Origin: JANJWP01 sp964540725
GTDB lineage: Bacteria; Patescibacteriota; Gracilibacteria; BD1-5; UBA2023
Direction: 5' to 3'
Assembly (NCBI GenBank): GCA_964540725.1
Contig: CAZINU010000001.1
Location: 124,001-188,000, forward strand
DNA length: 64,000 nt
Shown piece by piece: positions 48,705-57,109 of this stretch. A program made the position numbers and the translations under genes. The notes beneath the pieces are model-generated. The model was not told where the DNA came from. It worked only from the letters and a program-made list of their open reading frames with translations, and made no database searches. How positions within the stretch are numbered: position 1 is the first letter of the stretch; each line of letters starts with the position of its first letter.

Positions 48705-49202
48705 ATGGACCTCGCCAATCTTTCCCCCGAAAAGGCCGTACTGCTCGTCGGAATCTTCCTCGGCCTTTTCTGGCTCTTTTCCGGATGGTTCCGGAAGTCC
48801 GGTTCCGACACGCTTCGAGCGCCCGGAGGATTGGAATCGGGCGTTGGCCGGATTTCCGATTCGCGCACCGATTGGGATACCGGATTCGATATTTCCGGAA
48901 CCGGCGCGCCGAAATTCGGTTCCCGAAGTTCCGCCAACGCGAACGTTCCGAAGTCCGGCTTCGAACGGACGATCGACCGGTGGGTGGGGGGAATTCTAGC
49001 GGGGAGGGCGTCGGTCGAAGTTCGAAGGAAGTTCCAAGAATCGCCCGCCGCGGCCATCGTCGGAGCCGTTTTTTGTTTCGCGTTCCTTTCCGAAATCGTT
49101 ATCGCCGCCGCCGTACTCTTTGCCGCCTACGCGGTCATGAAGTGGAAGGGCGGCCGATCGGACGAACTGTACGGCATCTTCAAAGGCATTCCCCCGAAAT
49201 AG
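48705..49202 (+). CDS. Unknown membrane protein
   Basis: 165 residues. One N-terminal helix (AVLLVGIFLGLFWLFSGWF) and a C-terminal hydrophobic hairpin (AAAIVGAVFCFAFLSEIVIAA and AAVLFAAYAVMKW), with a polar Gly/Ser/Asp linker of about 90 residues. Not recognised. It is the first of four closely spaced genes ending with rsmE. Stop is TAG. Confidence 0.7.
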   Translation: MDLANLSPEKAVLLVGIFLGLFWLFSGWFRKSGSDTLRAPGGLESGVGRISDSRTDWDTGFDISGTGAPKFGSRSSANANVPKSGFERTIDRWVGGILAGRASVEVRRKFQESPAAAIVGAVFCFAFLSEIVIAAAVLFAAYAVMKWKGGRSDELYGIFKGIPPK

Positions 49203-49205
49203 GCC

Positions 49206-49481
49206 ATGCGAACGCTCTTCGTCTCTCTTCGCGCCGCGCTCCTCACCCTGGTTTTCCTGTTCGGCCTCCTGTACGCCGTCGTCGGATTCGGGTATTTCGG
49301 AGTGTCGCTGTATTTCTGGAATTCCGACTTTTTCGCGTCGGCGATTCCGGCCGCCTATACCTTCTTTATCGGATTCGTCGGCATCGCCGTTTCGGTAGTG
49401 TCAGCCCGGCAACTTTCCAAAGCCAACCGCGAATGGGCCCGGCCGCGGTCGGATTCCCCCGAAGCCGAACCTTCCGAATAA
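49206..49481 (+). CDS. Small unknown membrane protein
   Basis: 91 residues with two helices (ALLTLVFLFGLLYAVVGFGY; AAYTFFIGFVGIAVSVVSA) and a polar acidic C-terminus. It starts 3 nt after the previous stop and the patatin gene starts 9 nt later, so it is part of the same unit. Stop is TAA. Confidence 0.7.
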   Translation: MRTLFVSLRAALLTLVFLFGLLYAVVGFGYFGVSLYFWNSDFFASAIPAAYTFFIGFVGIAVSVVSARQLSKANREWARPRSDSPEAEPSE

Positions 49482-49490
49482 CCCAAGCCT

Positions 49491-50291
49491 ATGGAATCGA
49501 AATTTTCCCTTGCCCTGGGCGGCGGAGCCGCCCGAGGACTCGCGCATATCGGCGCCATCCGCGCGTTCGAGGAATCCGGTTTCCGGCCATCGGCCGTCGC
49601 CGGCACCAGCATGGGCGCTATCGTCGCGGCGTTGCTCGCGTTCGGAAAAACGTCCAGCGAAATGGTTGGAATCGCGGCGTCCGTACCGTATTTCAAACTG
49701 CTCGACTCCGATCTTCGGTCGGGACTCATCGGTGGGAAAAAGATTGAAAAATACCTTCGGACGCTTTTTGGAGACGCGAAGATCGAAGACGCGAAGATTC
49801 CGCTCGCCATCGTCGCAACCGATATCCTCACGGGCGGGAAGCGGGTATTCCGGGAAGGCGACGCAGTATCGGCCATTCGGGCTTCCATCGGAATTCCGGG
49901 CGTTCTCAAGCCCTTCGAATACGATGGAACGCAGTACGTCGACGGCGGGATTTCCGAAAACCTTCCGGTCGAAGAATTGCCGGACGGTCCCGTACTCGCC
50001 GTATCGGTCTTGCGCGACGTCGGCCGGCCCATTAAAACCCGGGCGAAGGTTCTCGGATTCGAATGGAACCACGCCATCTTCGGCATGGGATACCAGATTC
50101 TCCAAAAGACCATCGATATCATGATGGCGCAAAACGAGGCCCGATCCCTCGCGAGCCGCCCGGGCGTCACGCTCCTCCATCCCAGGTTCGAGGGCATCGA
50201 TTACTACGAATTCCATCGACATGCCGAAATCGTCCGAATCGGTTACGAAACCGCCAAGGCCGCGGCGGAAACCCTCCGTTTTCCAAAATAA
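49491..50291 (+). CDS. Patatin-like phospholipase (RssA type)
   Basis: 266 residues. The oxyanion loop GGGAARG, the nucleophile GTSMGAIVAAL (Ser in GxSxG) and the catalytic Asp in YVDGGISENLPV are all present. Family members hydrolyse acyl lipids. It ends 5 nt before a 21-codon ORF and close to rsmE. Stop is TAA. Confidence 0.92.
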   Translation: MESKFSLALGGGAARGLAHIGAIRAFEESGFRPSAVAGTSMGAIVAALLAFGKTSSEMVGIAASVPYFKLLDSDLRSGLIGGKKIEKYLRTLFGDAKIEDAKIPLAIVATDILTGGKRVFREGDAVSAIRASIGIPGVLKPFEYDGTQYVDGGISENLPVEELPDGPVLAVSVLRDVGRPIKTRAKVLGFEWNHAIFGMGYQILQKTIDIMMAQNEARSLASRPGVTLLHPRFEGIDYYEFHRHAEIVRIGYETAKAAAETLRFPK

Positions 50292-50296
50292 TCCCC

Positions 50297-50362
50297 ATGA
50301 TCTTCCTTCTTATCGCCGCCGCGTTCGCCGCCGCGCTGGCATTCGCCTTTTACTCGAAATAA
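50297..50362 (+). CDS. Possible 21-residue membrane peptide
   Basis: ATG 50297 to TAA 50360 codes one hydrophobic helix (MIFLLIAAAFAAALAFAFYS plus Lys). It fits exactly between the patatin gene (5 nt) and rsmE (10 nt), a spacing like that of real operon genes. No SD. Single-helix peptides of this size are known in bacteria, but this is supported by position only. Confidence 0.4.
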   Translation: MIFLLIAAAFAAALAFAFYSK

Positions 50363-50372
50363 CCCGCGACCC

Positions 50373-51083
50373 ATGCAACGGTTTTATCTTCCCGACGTTC
50401 CGACGGAAACGGTTACCGCGTCCGATTCCGCGTTCGTCCACCAAATTTCGCGCGTACTCCGGTGCGCGCCCGGAGATCGCGTCGTGCTGTTTTCCGATGC
50501 CGGAGGGGGCGAATACGAAATTCGGGAAATTTCCAAAAAATCGGTTTCGTTCGTCCGGATTCGCGCGATCGCCCCTTCGTGCGACCCGGGGATTTTTATA
50601 ACGCTCTACCAAGCGCTCCCCAATCGGTTCGAAAAAATCGAATACCTCCTGCAGAAGGGGGTCGAGGCCGGAATTTCGGAATTCGTATTTTTTCCGGCGG
50701 AACGTTCCCAAAAACTCGTCGTAACGCCCGCGAAAATCGAACGTTTCGAATCCATCGTCCGGGAGGCGCTCGAACAGTGCGGAGGGTTCTGCCTGCCGAA
50801 AATCCGTTTTGAAAAAGGGTTCCCCGCCATTCCGGAATGAATGTCCGCCGTATTCCTCCATACGGCCCCGGAGTGCCGGAGCATACGGGAGTTCCTCCGC
50901 GGAATTCCCCTGGAAACGCGTTCCGTCGGAATGTTCGTAGGACCGGAAGGGGGCTTCTCCGCCGACGAGCTCGCCCGGTGCCAGATTCTCTCCGCCGTTC
51001 CCGTGCGGGCGGGCAATCGGATTCTCCGAACGGAAACGGCGGGCGTCGTCATGGCGTTCTGCTTGCTCCGAATGATGGAATAG
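50373..51083 (+). CDS. rsmE: 16S rRNA m3U1498 methyltransferase
   Basis: 236 residues with TGA at 50838 read as Gly (residue 156). N-terminal PUA-like part (HQISRVLRCAPGDRVVLFSD), then the SPOUT domain with LLQKGVEAGISEFVFFPAER, VGMFVGPEGGFSADEL and the knot strand AGNRILRTETAGVVMAF. Without readthrough the SAM-binding knot would be lost. Stop is TAG. Confidence 0.93.
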
Positions 51084-51163
51084 GCGTTTTGACTTTTTCG
51101 TTTCCGTCCGTACGATACGTTCGTCCGGGATTTCCGCGAAAACAGAAAAGGAAGGAGTGAACG

Positions 51164-51343
51164 ATGGAGCAAATCCTCCAGATGTTGCCCGCAAAAGTCG
51201 CCATGGTCTTCGGAGCGTTCGTCTCGACGTTCGTTTCGGCTGCGGCCATTGGCGTTCCCACTCCGATGGCCGTAACGGGAGGTTTCCTCTCCGCCCTGGT
51301 CGTCGCCGCCACCACCAACCTCGCGCTCCTTCTCGGGGATTGA
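51164..51343 (+). CDS. Small two-helix membrane protein, SD-led, apparent TGA stop
   Basis: 59 residues: helix 1 VAMVFGAFVSTFVSAAAIGV, a short turn, helix 2 AVTGGFLSALVVAATTNLAL, ending LLLGD. A strong SD (AAGGAG) precedes ATG 51164. The frame ends on TGA 51341 with a terminator about 10 nt later. As Gly, the frame would run far into the opposite gene. The small two-helix shape recalls holins or small inner-membrane peptides, but no family was recognised. It belongs to the SD-led/TGA-stop class. Confidence 0.65.
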   Translation: MEQILQMLPAKVAMVFGAFVSTFVSAAAIGVPTPMAVTGGFLSALVVAATTNLALLLGD

Positions 51344-51353
51344 CCCCGGCGGA

Positions 51354-51387
51354 CGCGAAAAAACCGGCGCTTAGGCGCCGGTTTTTC
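51354..51387. terminator. Bidirectional terminator at 51.4 kb
   Basis: CCGGCGC (51364-51370) pairs with GCGCCGG (51375-51381), with A6 before and T5 after. It serves the small gene at 51164 and the convergent C39-like gene, whose TAA lies in its loop. Confidence 0.85.
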
Positions 51388-52852
51388 TTTTCTGGGAGGG
51401 GACGTTCTTTTTTCGGATTTTTTTCTGGACCTTCGCTCCGTCCAACTTCGCTCCCGAAGGATCTTCGCTGACGTAGAGGGCTTCGTCGAACCATTTCGCC
51501 CGACGGGAGAGCGATTCGAACGGTTCGGTCAGAAGCTCGTGGCTCCGTCATTCGTAGTAGGAAACCTCGGTCAGCTTTCCGTCCGTTCCGATTTTTCCGC
51601 CGACGATGATGCCCGTATGCTGTCCGACGTACCCGACGACGCCCCTTCCTTCCGGAGTCGTCCATTCGAGTCGGGCGAATCCGCGGTTCGGATCGTCGGT
51701 CATCGCGTACCAGAATACGACGGGGTTTCCCTTCGCGAGACTTTTCACGATGGAGGCCGCGTCGAACGTGCCCTTGTCGATCTTCAATCCGTACCGTTTC
51801 AATTCCCTTCGGACGTAGGGGAGGGTCCCGTCGGCGTGGATTCCGTATCCGGTCAGCTTTTTCGGATTGGAACTCTGCCGACCGTCGATCCGTCCGACGA
51901 ACCCCTTTTCCGGATCCGACCATACGCGCGCTCCGCCCCGGTATTCGGGAAGTTCCGGAAACGAAGGGAGAAGGAGGACGACGGCTTCCTCCGCGATGGG
52001 GGATTCGCCCTTTCGGAGCCGATACGAATTCAGGAGGTCGCGGAGGGAGTTCGATTCGCACGAAAGGGGGTAGGCCTGCTTCGTATGCGGGATGTTTCCG
52101 GGAACGGAGAGTTTTCCGTCGAAATTCAGGAACCGTTTGCGGGCATAGGCGTACGCCGCGAAGTAGCGGGTTTGGGGGCCGACGAGCTCCCGTTCGATCG
52201 TTTTGCGCATGGCGTCGACTTTTGCCGCGTCAAAGACCGGAATCCCGAGTTCCTCGAGAGTTCGGAGGGCGGCTTCGTCGGAGGGCGCCGAGGTCTTTCC
52301 TTCGTACGCCTTCCGAATCGCGGCCGGCAGGGTTTTTCGACGTTTTTCCACGGATTTCGAAACGTCGCCTCCCGCTTCCCTCAGGGAAAGGAGGATATGG
52401 GCGTACGCTCCGAACAACGCCCCGTCCTCCTTGAGGGCGGGCGCGGCAAGAATGCGTTTTTGGAGGTTCGCGAGATAGGCGGGATGGATTTCGGCCTTCG
52501 CGTCGATTTCCGAGACCATCTCGAAGTTGGTGCGGAAGCGTTCCCTCGTCTGCGCCGGAGCGTTCCCGTACCGGGTGAGCACGTAGGCCGGAAGGCGTTT
52601 CTTCGCGAGCGCGTCGGCCAGCCGGTTGAGACTCTCCGCCGCGCGGAGCTTGCTTTCCCCGCCCGTTCCCGACATCCCGTCCGTTTTTCGTTCCGGAGCG
52701 GGAATTCTTTCGGATACGGGGGAGGGGATTCCGGTTCCGGAACCCGATTCGGATTCCGTGCCGGAAAGCGCTTCCGTCGGCCAGGCGGCGGAAGCGAGGA
52801 GGGCGGCGGAGGAAATCGTCGCGGCCGCGAAGGCCGCCGGGGCGAGGCGCAT
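51371..52852 (-). CDS. Exported C39-like cysteine peptidase
   Basis: 493 residues with TGA at 51548 read as Gly (residue 435); stop is TAA at 51371. The N-terminus is a signal peptide (LAPAAFAAATISSAALLASA). The C-terminal half has the C39 pattern: YPLSCESNSLRDLLNSYRL with the catalytic Cys, NPVVFWYAMTDD and the His strand GYVGQHTGIIVGG. The TGA extension continues as natural sequence (RSHELLTEPFESLSRRAKWF). A long helical region separates signal and peptidase. Substrate unknown. No SD. Confidence 0.85.
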
Positions 52853-52944
52853 GCTTTTGGATCGATTTCGGCGGAGTATAGGCACGTAAGGGCGTTTGTC
52901 GAAAAAAGGCGCCCGATTTTTCGGATTTCGGATATCATGCCGCC

Positions 52945-53778
52945 ATGGATGCCAAGATTTATGCCCACCCTTCGGTGCTGGACGGAAATTTCGGAAACAA
53001 CGCGTTCGGACGTTTTTCCGACGCTCCGAACGAACTGTTCGTTCCGCACCGGACATTCGGAACCCTGGACGACGTCCGCCCCGGCTCGAAACCTGCCTTT
53101 CGGGAATTCGGAACGGGCGGTTCGCCGGTCGAATATCCGGGATTGGAGGCGTTCGTTTCCGCCCGGTGGAACGGAATTCCCCTTCACGTGTTCGATAATC
53201 ACAACCACGCGCTCGCGTTCTGGTGCGAAGCGTTTTCGAACGGCGTTTTCGACCGGGGGGCGATTCTCGCGCATATCGACATGCACTCCGATCTTTGGCC
53301 GAACGAAAGCGATCTCGATCTTTCCCGATCGGGCGACGCCGCCTACGTGGAAGCCTTCGTGAACGAAAAAACCTCCGTCGGAACCTACGTGGAGCCGGCC
53401 ATGCGTTCCGGAATGTTCGCCGAATTCGTTCGCGTTGAAGGGGAGGGGGACCTGCGTCGGGAATGGGCGAACGTCGGAATCGGAAAGTACGGTCCGGAAG
53501 TCTTTCCCAATGCCGTCGAATCTCCGAACGCCCCCGTTGCCGAAGTTCGCGACAACCTTTCGGAAGGTCCGTACCGGGGTGGGAAGCCCTTTCCGGACAT
53601 CGTGTTGAATCTCGATCTCGACTTCTTCGCGCCGGATCTGGAGGACGTTCCGTTCGAATTGAAGCGGGACGTCATTTTGGCCTTCGCCCGGCGTTCGAAG
53701 GCAATTACCGTCGCCACGAGCCCGTGCTTCATCGAGCCGGGTCGGGCAATTTCGGCGCTTCGGAACATTTTCGGATAG
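52945..53778 (+). CDS. UPF0489-family arginase-fold protein
   Basis: 277 residues. Metal-site-like motifs AHIDMHSDLW (DxH) and LNLDLDFFAP (DxD), with HVFDNHNHALAFW, resemble UPF0489 (C5orf22-like) proteins with an arginase/deacetylase-type fold. Function unknown in the family. It is convergent with the E1-like gene and lies at the edge of the conjugation locus; whether it belongs to it is unclear. No SD. Stop is TAG. Confidence 0.75.
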   Translation: MDAKIYAHPSVLDGNFGNNAFGRFSDAPNELFVPHRTFGTLDDVRPGSKPAFREFGTGGSPVEYPGLEAFVSARWNGIPLHVFDNHNHALAFWCEAFSNGVFDRGAILAHIDMHSDLWPNESDLDLSRSGDAAYVEAFVNEKTSVGTYVEPAMRSGMFAEFVRVEGEGDLRREWANVGIGKYGPEVFPNAVESPNAPVAEVRDNLSEGPYRGGKPFPDIVLNLDLDFFAPDLEDVPFELKRDVILAFARRSKAITVATSPCFIEPGRAISALRNIFG

Positions 53779-53875
53779 AAGGGTACGACCTTTCGGCGCT
53801 CCGGGGCAAGGCATGGAAAAGAACGAATTTTTTCCAATTCCGAAATTCGAAAAACGATGTCCGTGGACGAAGAAT

Positions 53876-53904
53876 GAAAAACCCCGCCCTTTCCGGGCGG
53901 GTGG
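53876..53904 (-). terminator. Terminator of the E1-like gene
   Basis: Minus strand CCCGCCC-GGAAA-GGGCGGG followed by TTTTTC, starting about 10 nt after the TGA of the E1-like gene. Confidence 0.85.
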
Positions 53905-53911
53905 AAACTCG

Positions 53912-54730
53912 TCACTTCGCGGCACAAACGCACTCCGGGTGCGGAGGCAGTTCGAACCGACGGCTCGAAAGGGGCGCTTCGAGAATTCCGGGGATGCCGG
54001 AAACCGAGAATACGATCCAGTTCGAACCGATGGGCGGAAGGGCGTGTTCGGTTCCTTCGAGCAGGAGATCGAGCGAAGCCCGCGAAGCGGTCTTCGCGAG
54101 AAACGACTGGTCGATACCGATGCCCGGAGCCGTTTTGGCATCGCGGGAGGAAGAACAGTCGGCCTTCCCGCCGGTTTTGCGGAACGTTTCGAGAAAATCC
54201 TTTCGGTTTTGGTATTCGAGGAAGCACGAATAACAGGCCGATTTTGGTCGGCAGACGAGAATTTCGCCTCCGCACCCGCGCTCGAACATGCTGACGAACA
54301 CGGCGGCCGTTCCCGATTCCCTCGCGATTTCGCCGGAATAGGCGCGCGAAGCGTCGGTATCGGTTCCGACGACGACGAGGTCGGATTCCGCGACCGCCCG
54401 TTCGAATTCGGTACGGGCATCGAAGACGCTTTTCGGAAACGCGAGAACGTCCGGAAGCGGCTCGAGCGAATACCGTTCGAGGAGCCGCTTGGCCGCCTCG
54501 GCTTTGTTTTGGCCGACGTACTCGGCTCCGCATGCGTGGCGGACCAGGTTGCCGGGCTCGAGGACGTCGCCGTCGAAGAGCCGGAACCGTTCGATTCCGC
54601 ACCTGAAGAGGTCGAGCGCGATTTCGGCCGCCCCGCCGAGACCGACGACGGTCACGGTTTTTCCGGAGAGCGGGGCATGGAGGGGGTCCCGGCGCGCGTT
54701 GGGTTGGCGGTAGGGCGATTCGGTACGCAT
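53912..54730 (-). CDS. E1-like ubiquitin-activating (ThiF-fold) enzyme, apparent TGA stop
   Basis: 272 residues. ThiF/E1 Rossmann core: TVTVVGLGGAAEIALDLFRC (GxGG), RFRLFDGDVLEPGNLVRH (the D-x-D...NxxR ATP site), AEYVGQNKAEAAKRLLE and DLVVVGTDTDASRAYSGEIA. Cys pairs (ACYSC and PECVC) could hold zinc, and further Cys could be catalytic. E1 proteins adenylate the C-terminus of a ubiquitin-like protein and pass it to E2. A good SD (AAAGGAA) precedes ATG 54730. The frame ends on TGA directly before a terminator; as Gly it would run about 70 codons through the terminator and the end of the opposite gene. The E2-like gene lies upstream in the same direction. Confidence 0.9.
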   Translation of the reverse strand: MRTESPYRQPNARRDPLHAPLSGKTVTVVGLGGAAEIALDLFRCGIERFRLFDGDVLEPGNLVRHACGAEYVGQNKAEAAKRLLERYSLEPLPDVLAFPKSVFDARTEFERAVAESDLVVVGTDTDASRAYSGEIARESGTAAVFVSMFERGCGGEILVCRPKSACYSCFLEYQNRKDFLETFRKTGGKADCSSSRDAKTAPGIGIDQSFLAKTASRASLDLLLEGTEHALPPIGSNWIVFSVSGIPGILEAPLSSRRFELPPHPECVCAAK

Positions 54731-54836
54731 GGAAGTTCCTTTCGCGGTTCGTTCTTTCCCGTCCGGAGTTGCCGGGTTTCGGGAGGGCGTTGTGGCGTCC
54801 GAGCGAGATTCTCGCGTTCGGACGCCGGATTCCGCC

Positions 54837-55085
54837 TTATCGGCGGCATTTCGCGAAGCTTCGGAAGTTTCGGCCGATACGGGAGAAAAAATCGGCGTCT
54901 CCGCGTTCGGCGGCCTCTTTCGCTTCGGGGGTGGTATCGGCCGCCACCGCTCCGCCGGGACCGACGACGAGCGACGTCGACTCTCCCCGGGTAAAGGGGA
55001 GGATGAGCCGTTCGGTCGCCGTGACGTCGACCGTGCGGCGGTGGCCGTCGATGCCGAGGTCTTCGAGTTTGAGGGGTTGTGCCAT
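54837..55085 (-). CDS. Small protein between E2 and E1; ubiquitin-like candidate or partner
   Basis: 82 residues, SD-led (AAAGGAG, 7 nt before ATG), stop TAA. It starts with MAQPLKLEDLGIDG, then strands TVDVTATERLILPF and STSLVVGPGGAVAADTT, and a helical Lys/Arg-rich C-terminus (IGRNFRSFAKCRR). Its place between E2 and E1 is where a ubiquitin-like modifier is often found. However, it has no C-terminal Gly-Gly and only about 45 residues precede the internal GPGG, so I cannot call it one. If TGA at 55143 were Gly, it would be fused in frame to the E2 protein through a 21-residue linker; its own SD argues for a separate start. Confidence 0.65.
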   Translation of the reverse strand: MAQPLKLEDLGIDGHRRTVDVTATERLILPFTRGESTSLVVGPGGAVAADTTPEAKEAAERGDADFFSRIGRNFRSFAKCRR

Positions 55086-55110
55086 GGTTCGCTCCTTTCG
55101 TTTGGCATGG

Positions 55111-55140
55111 AAAAAGGGGTTCCGGCCGTCTGGCCGGAAC
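55111..55140 (-). terminator. Hairpin/terminator between E2-like gene and the 82-residue gene
   Basis: Minus strand GTTCCGGCC-AGAC-GGCCGGAAC (55140-55119) followed by CCCCTTTTT. It begins within 3 nt of the E2 TGA. It could end most transcripts or adjust the ratio of E2 to downstream genes. Confidence 0.75.
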
Positions 55141-55142
55141 GT

Positions 55143-55607
55143 TCAGGCTTCGGGGAGTATCCACTTCCCCGTCGCGAGTTTTACCTCGTAGGCGTGGAGC
55201 CAAGCGGCCGCGAGGTTCAGGACGGTGACGACCGAGAACTTCGTTTCCCAGCCTTGTCCCGAGGCTCCGTCGGGCTTCATGACGCAGAGAACGATTCCGT
55301 CGGAATCTTCGTCGTACCCGAGATGGTGGAATTCGTGCATCCCGGAGGATTCGCACGTTTCGATCACGTCGGAATCGCAGACGGCGACCCTCGGATAGGC
55401 GTAGGGATACTCCTTCGGATACTCCGCCCGAACCCGGTACGCGTTCCCGCTATGGGTAACGAAGAACCCTTCGGCGAACAGCCGGTCGCCTTCCGTCATG
55501 AGGCGGAAGGCCGGGAACGCATCGGCGAGCATGTCGTGCTCGTACGCGAGGCGCTTCAGGTATTTTTCGGGATTCGGTTGAACCCAGTTCGGAAGTACGG
55601 CGTTCAT
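55143..55607 (-). CDS. E2-like ubiquitin-conjugating enzyme, apparent TGA stop
   Basis: 154 residues with the UBC-fold signature in order: the strand region NAYRVRAEYPKEYPYAYPRV (YPxxYPxxxP), FHHLGYDEDSDGIVLCVMKP (HH ... LC, with the presumed catalytic Cys), and the C-terminal helices FSVVTVLNLAAAWLHAYEVK and TGKW. This matches bacterial E2-like proteins that work with ThiF-type E1s. It is SD-led (AAAGGAG before ATG 55607). The frame ends on TGA 55143, followed by a hairpin. Read as Gly, it would join the downstream 82-residue gene in frame. The E1-like gene is two genes downstream. Confidence 0.88.
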   Translation of the reverse strand: MNAVLPNWVQPNPEKYLKRLAYEHDMLADAFPAFRLMTEGDRLFAEGFFVTHSGNAYRVRAEYPKEYPYAYPRVAVCDSDVIETCESSGMHEFHHLGYDEDSDGIVLCVMKPDGASGQGWETKFSVVTVLNLAAAWLHAYEVKLATGKWILPEA

Positions 55608-55637
55608 GGTTTCTCCTTTCTTTTGAGATATGGGGGC

Positions 55638-56843
55638 TTACGAGAGTCCCTCCGGAACTTCGCCGTCGCGGGGGACGGCGTTCCGGCGTACGAGTTCCGG
55701 ACGGCGGGGCGGTTCGTTCCGACGGTTCGAGGTTCCTTCGCGGAGGGCGTCGGCTGAAGCCCTCGCCCTTTCCCGCCTTTGACGTATGACCTCCGAAAAC
55801 CAATTCGGATCCGACGTCCGCCTACTGCGTTGGACTGGGGGTTCCGATGAGGAAGCGTCCGGCTCGGCAGTTTCCGGGGGGTTCGTCGGAAGGGGTACGG
55901 AACCGGCGATTTCCGGCGACTCCGGGGGGTCGAAAGATTCCGGACGGCTTGGAGTTTCGCCGTTCGTTCGGAACGCCTCCCGTTCGTTTCTCGAAGGCCG
56001 GCCCGACCGTGGCGCACGCACGAGCCGGCGCCCGGAGCCGTTCGCCGCGTACGGCGGAACCGGCCAGTCGCCGTCTCCGCCTTCGCTTCTTGGTCCCTTC
56101 CACACCCGCTTCCATACGAAAACGGCTGCGGCCGCGAGCATGCCGGCAACGGCAAGGGCGGCCATTCTTCCGGGCGGTTTGGAAAAATCTTGCGGCGGAC
56201 GGATGGGCGGATGGTCGAACCCACCCCCGTTTTCAAGGGGTTCCGGGCTCGGTTCGGACTTCGGAGCGACCGAATCGCGGTAGACGGGCGCCGGGGCAAA
56301 ATCCCTTTTCGCGGCGGCCGGAGAGGGGGGTGAAAATTTTTCGGCCCCTACGGCGGCCATCGACGGTTTCGGTCCGGTCTTCGGCTCCGATTTTTCGGCT
56401 GGTACGATCCATTCCGTCGCGGGTTTTGGCGCTATTGCCGCCGTGGACGGACCGTTTTCGGAGGGCTCCCGATCGACGGTTCGTTCGGCGGCATTTTTCG
56501 CCGACTGGGCGAGCCGTCCGAAGGTTCGGACGGCCGTTTCGAGCGTTTCGAGCGTCGAAATCCGTTCGTCCAGGGAAACGGATTCGTCCCGGTACGCCTG
56601 ATGCGCCATCGTCGCGTATTTGTCACGAAGGTCGGCCCCCATTCCCGAAATCTCCCGCCAACGGGCGGACGTTTGGGAATTCGGATCGGATTCGGCCAAT
56701 GCGGCAAGTTTTTCGGCGCTCGCCGTTCCTTCCGCGGTCTTCTTCGGCAGTTCGAACGCGAATGCCGACGACCAGAAGAGAACGGCGAAAAGTACCGATA
56801 CGAACGCGGCTGGCCGGCTGTTTCGAAAAGAAGTTTCCATCAT
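55638..56843 (-). CDS. Exported/membrane protein of the conjugation locus
   Basis: 401 residues. Signal peptide (AAFVSVLFAVLFWSSAFAF), a helical domain (residues about 30-125: WREISGMGADLRDKYATMAH; SLDERISTLETLETAV), a Pro/Lys/Glu-rich linker, a membrane helix (MAALAVAGMLAAAAVFVWKR) and a disordered Pro/Arg/Glu-rich cytoplasmic tail with Lys-poor sequence. Not recognised. SD-led; its ATG (56843) overlaps the TGA stop of the upstream lipoprotein gene as ATGA. Stop is TAA. The E2-like gene begins 30 nt after it. Confidence 0.7.
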   Translation of the reverse strand: MMETSFRNSRPAAFVSVLFAVLFWSSAFAFELPKKTAEGTASAEKLAALAESDPNSQTSARWREISGMGADLRDKYATMAHQAYRDESVSLDERISTLETLETAVRTFGRLAQSAKNAAERTVDREPSENGPSTAAIAPKPATEWIVPAEKSEPKTGPKPSMAAVGAEKFSPPSPAAAKRDFAPAPVYRDSVAPKSEPSPEPLENGGGFDHPPIRPPQDFSKPPGRMAALAVAGMLAAAAVFVWKRVWKGPRSEGGDGDWPVPPYAANGSGRRLVRAPRSGRPSRNEREAFRTNGETPSRPESFDPPESPEIAGSVPLPTNPPETAEPDASSSEPPVQRSRRTSDPNWFSEVIRQRRERARASADALREGTSNRRNEPPRRPELVRRNAVPRDGEVPEGLS

Positions 56844-57097
56844 TCCCGTCCTTTCATGGCTTGGATGGATTCGAAGATCGCCCGGGCCCGTTCGCGTTTT
56901 TTCGCGGAATCGGCGATTTCCGGAGAATTTCCCCGGACGAGGGGCGGTTTTTGCGGTTCGCAGGTTTTTGCGGCGACCCGGGTTCCGTCGTATCCCCGGA
57001 GAATTCCGGACGGTTCGGACCCGAACCCGCGAATCCCCAGGATTCCGCAGCCGGAAAGGGCTATGGCGCATACGAAGGCGCAAGCGAGCGTTTTCAT
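56840..57097 (-). CDS. Small lipoprotein, apparent TGA stop
   Basis: 85 residues. The N-terminus TLACAFVCAIALSGCGILG is a lipoprotein signal with lipobox LSGC. The mature part is short and charged, ending RARAIFESIQAMKGRE. An SD-like AAGGAATCC lies between the upstream TGA and ATG 57097. Its own stop TGA (56842-56840) overlaps the next ATG, the classical ATGA coupling. That needs TGA to be a stop here. Confidence 0.7.
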   Translation of the reverse strand: MKTLACAFVCAIALSGCGILGIRGFGSEPSGILRGYDGTRVAAKTCEPQKPPLVRGNSPEIADSAKKRERARAIFESIQAMKGRE

Positions 57098-57109
57098 AAC
57101 GGATTCCTT

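Noticed and set aside
51539..53362. Long plus-strand frame opposite the C39-like gene
   Set aside because: It is low-complexity Arg/Gly/Phe text without motifs; the minus strand has a signal peptide and catalytic motifs.
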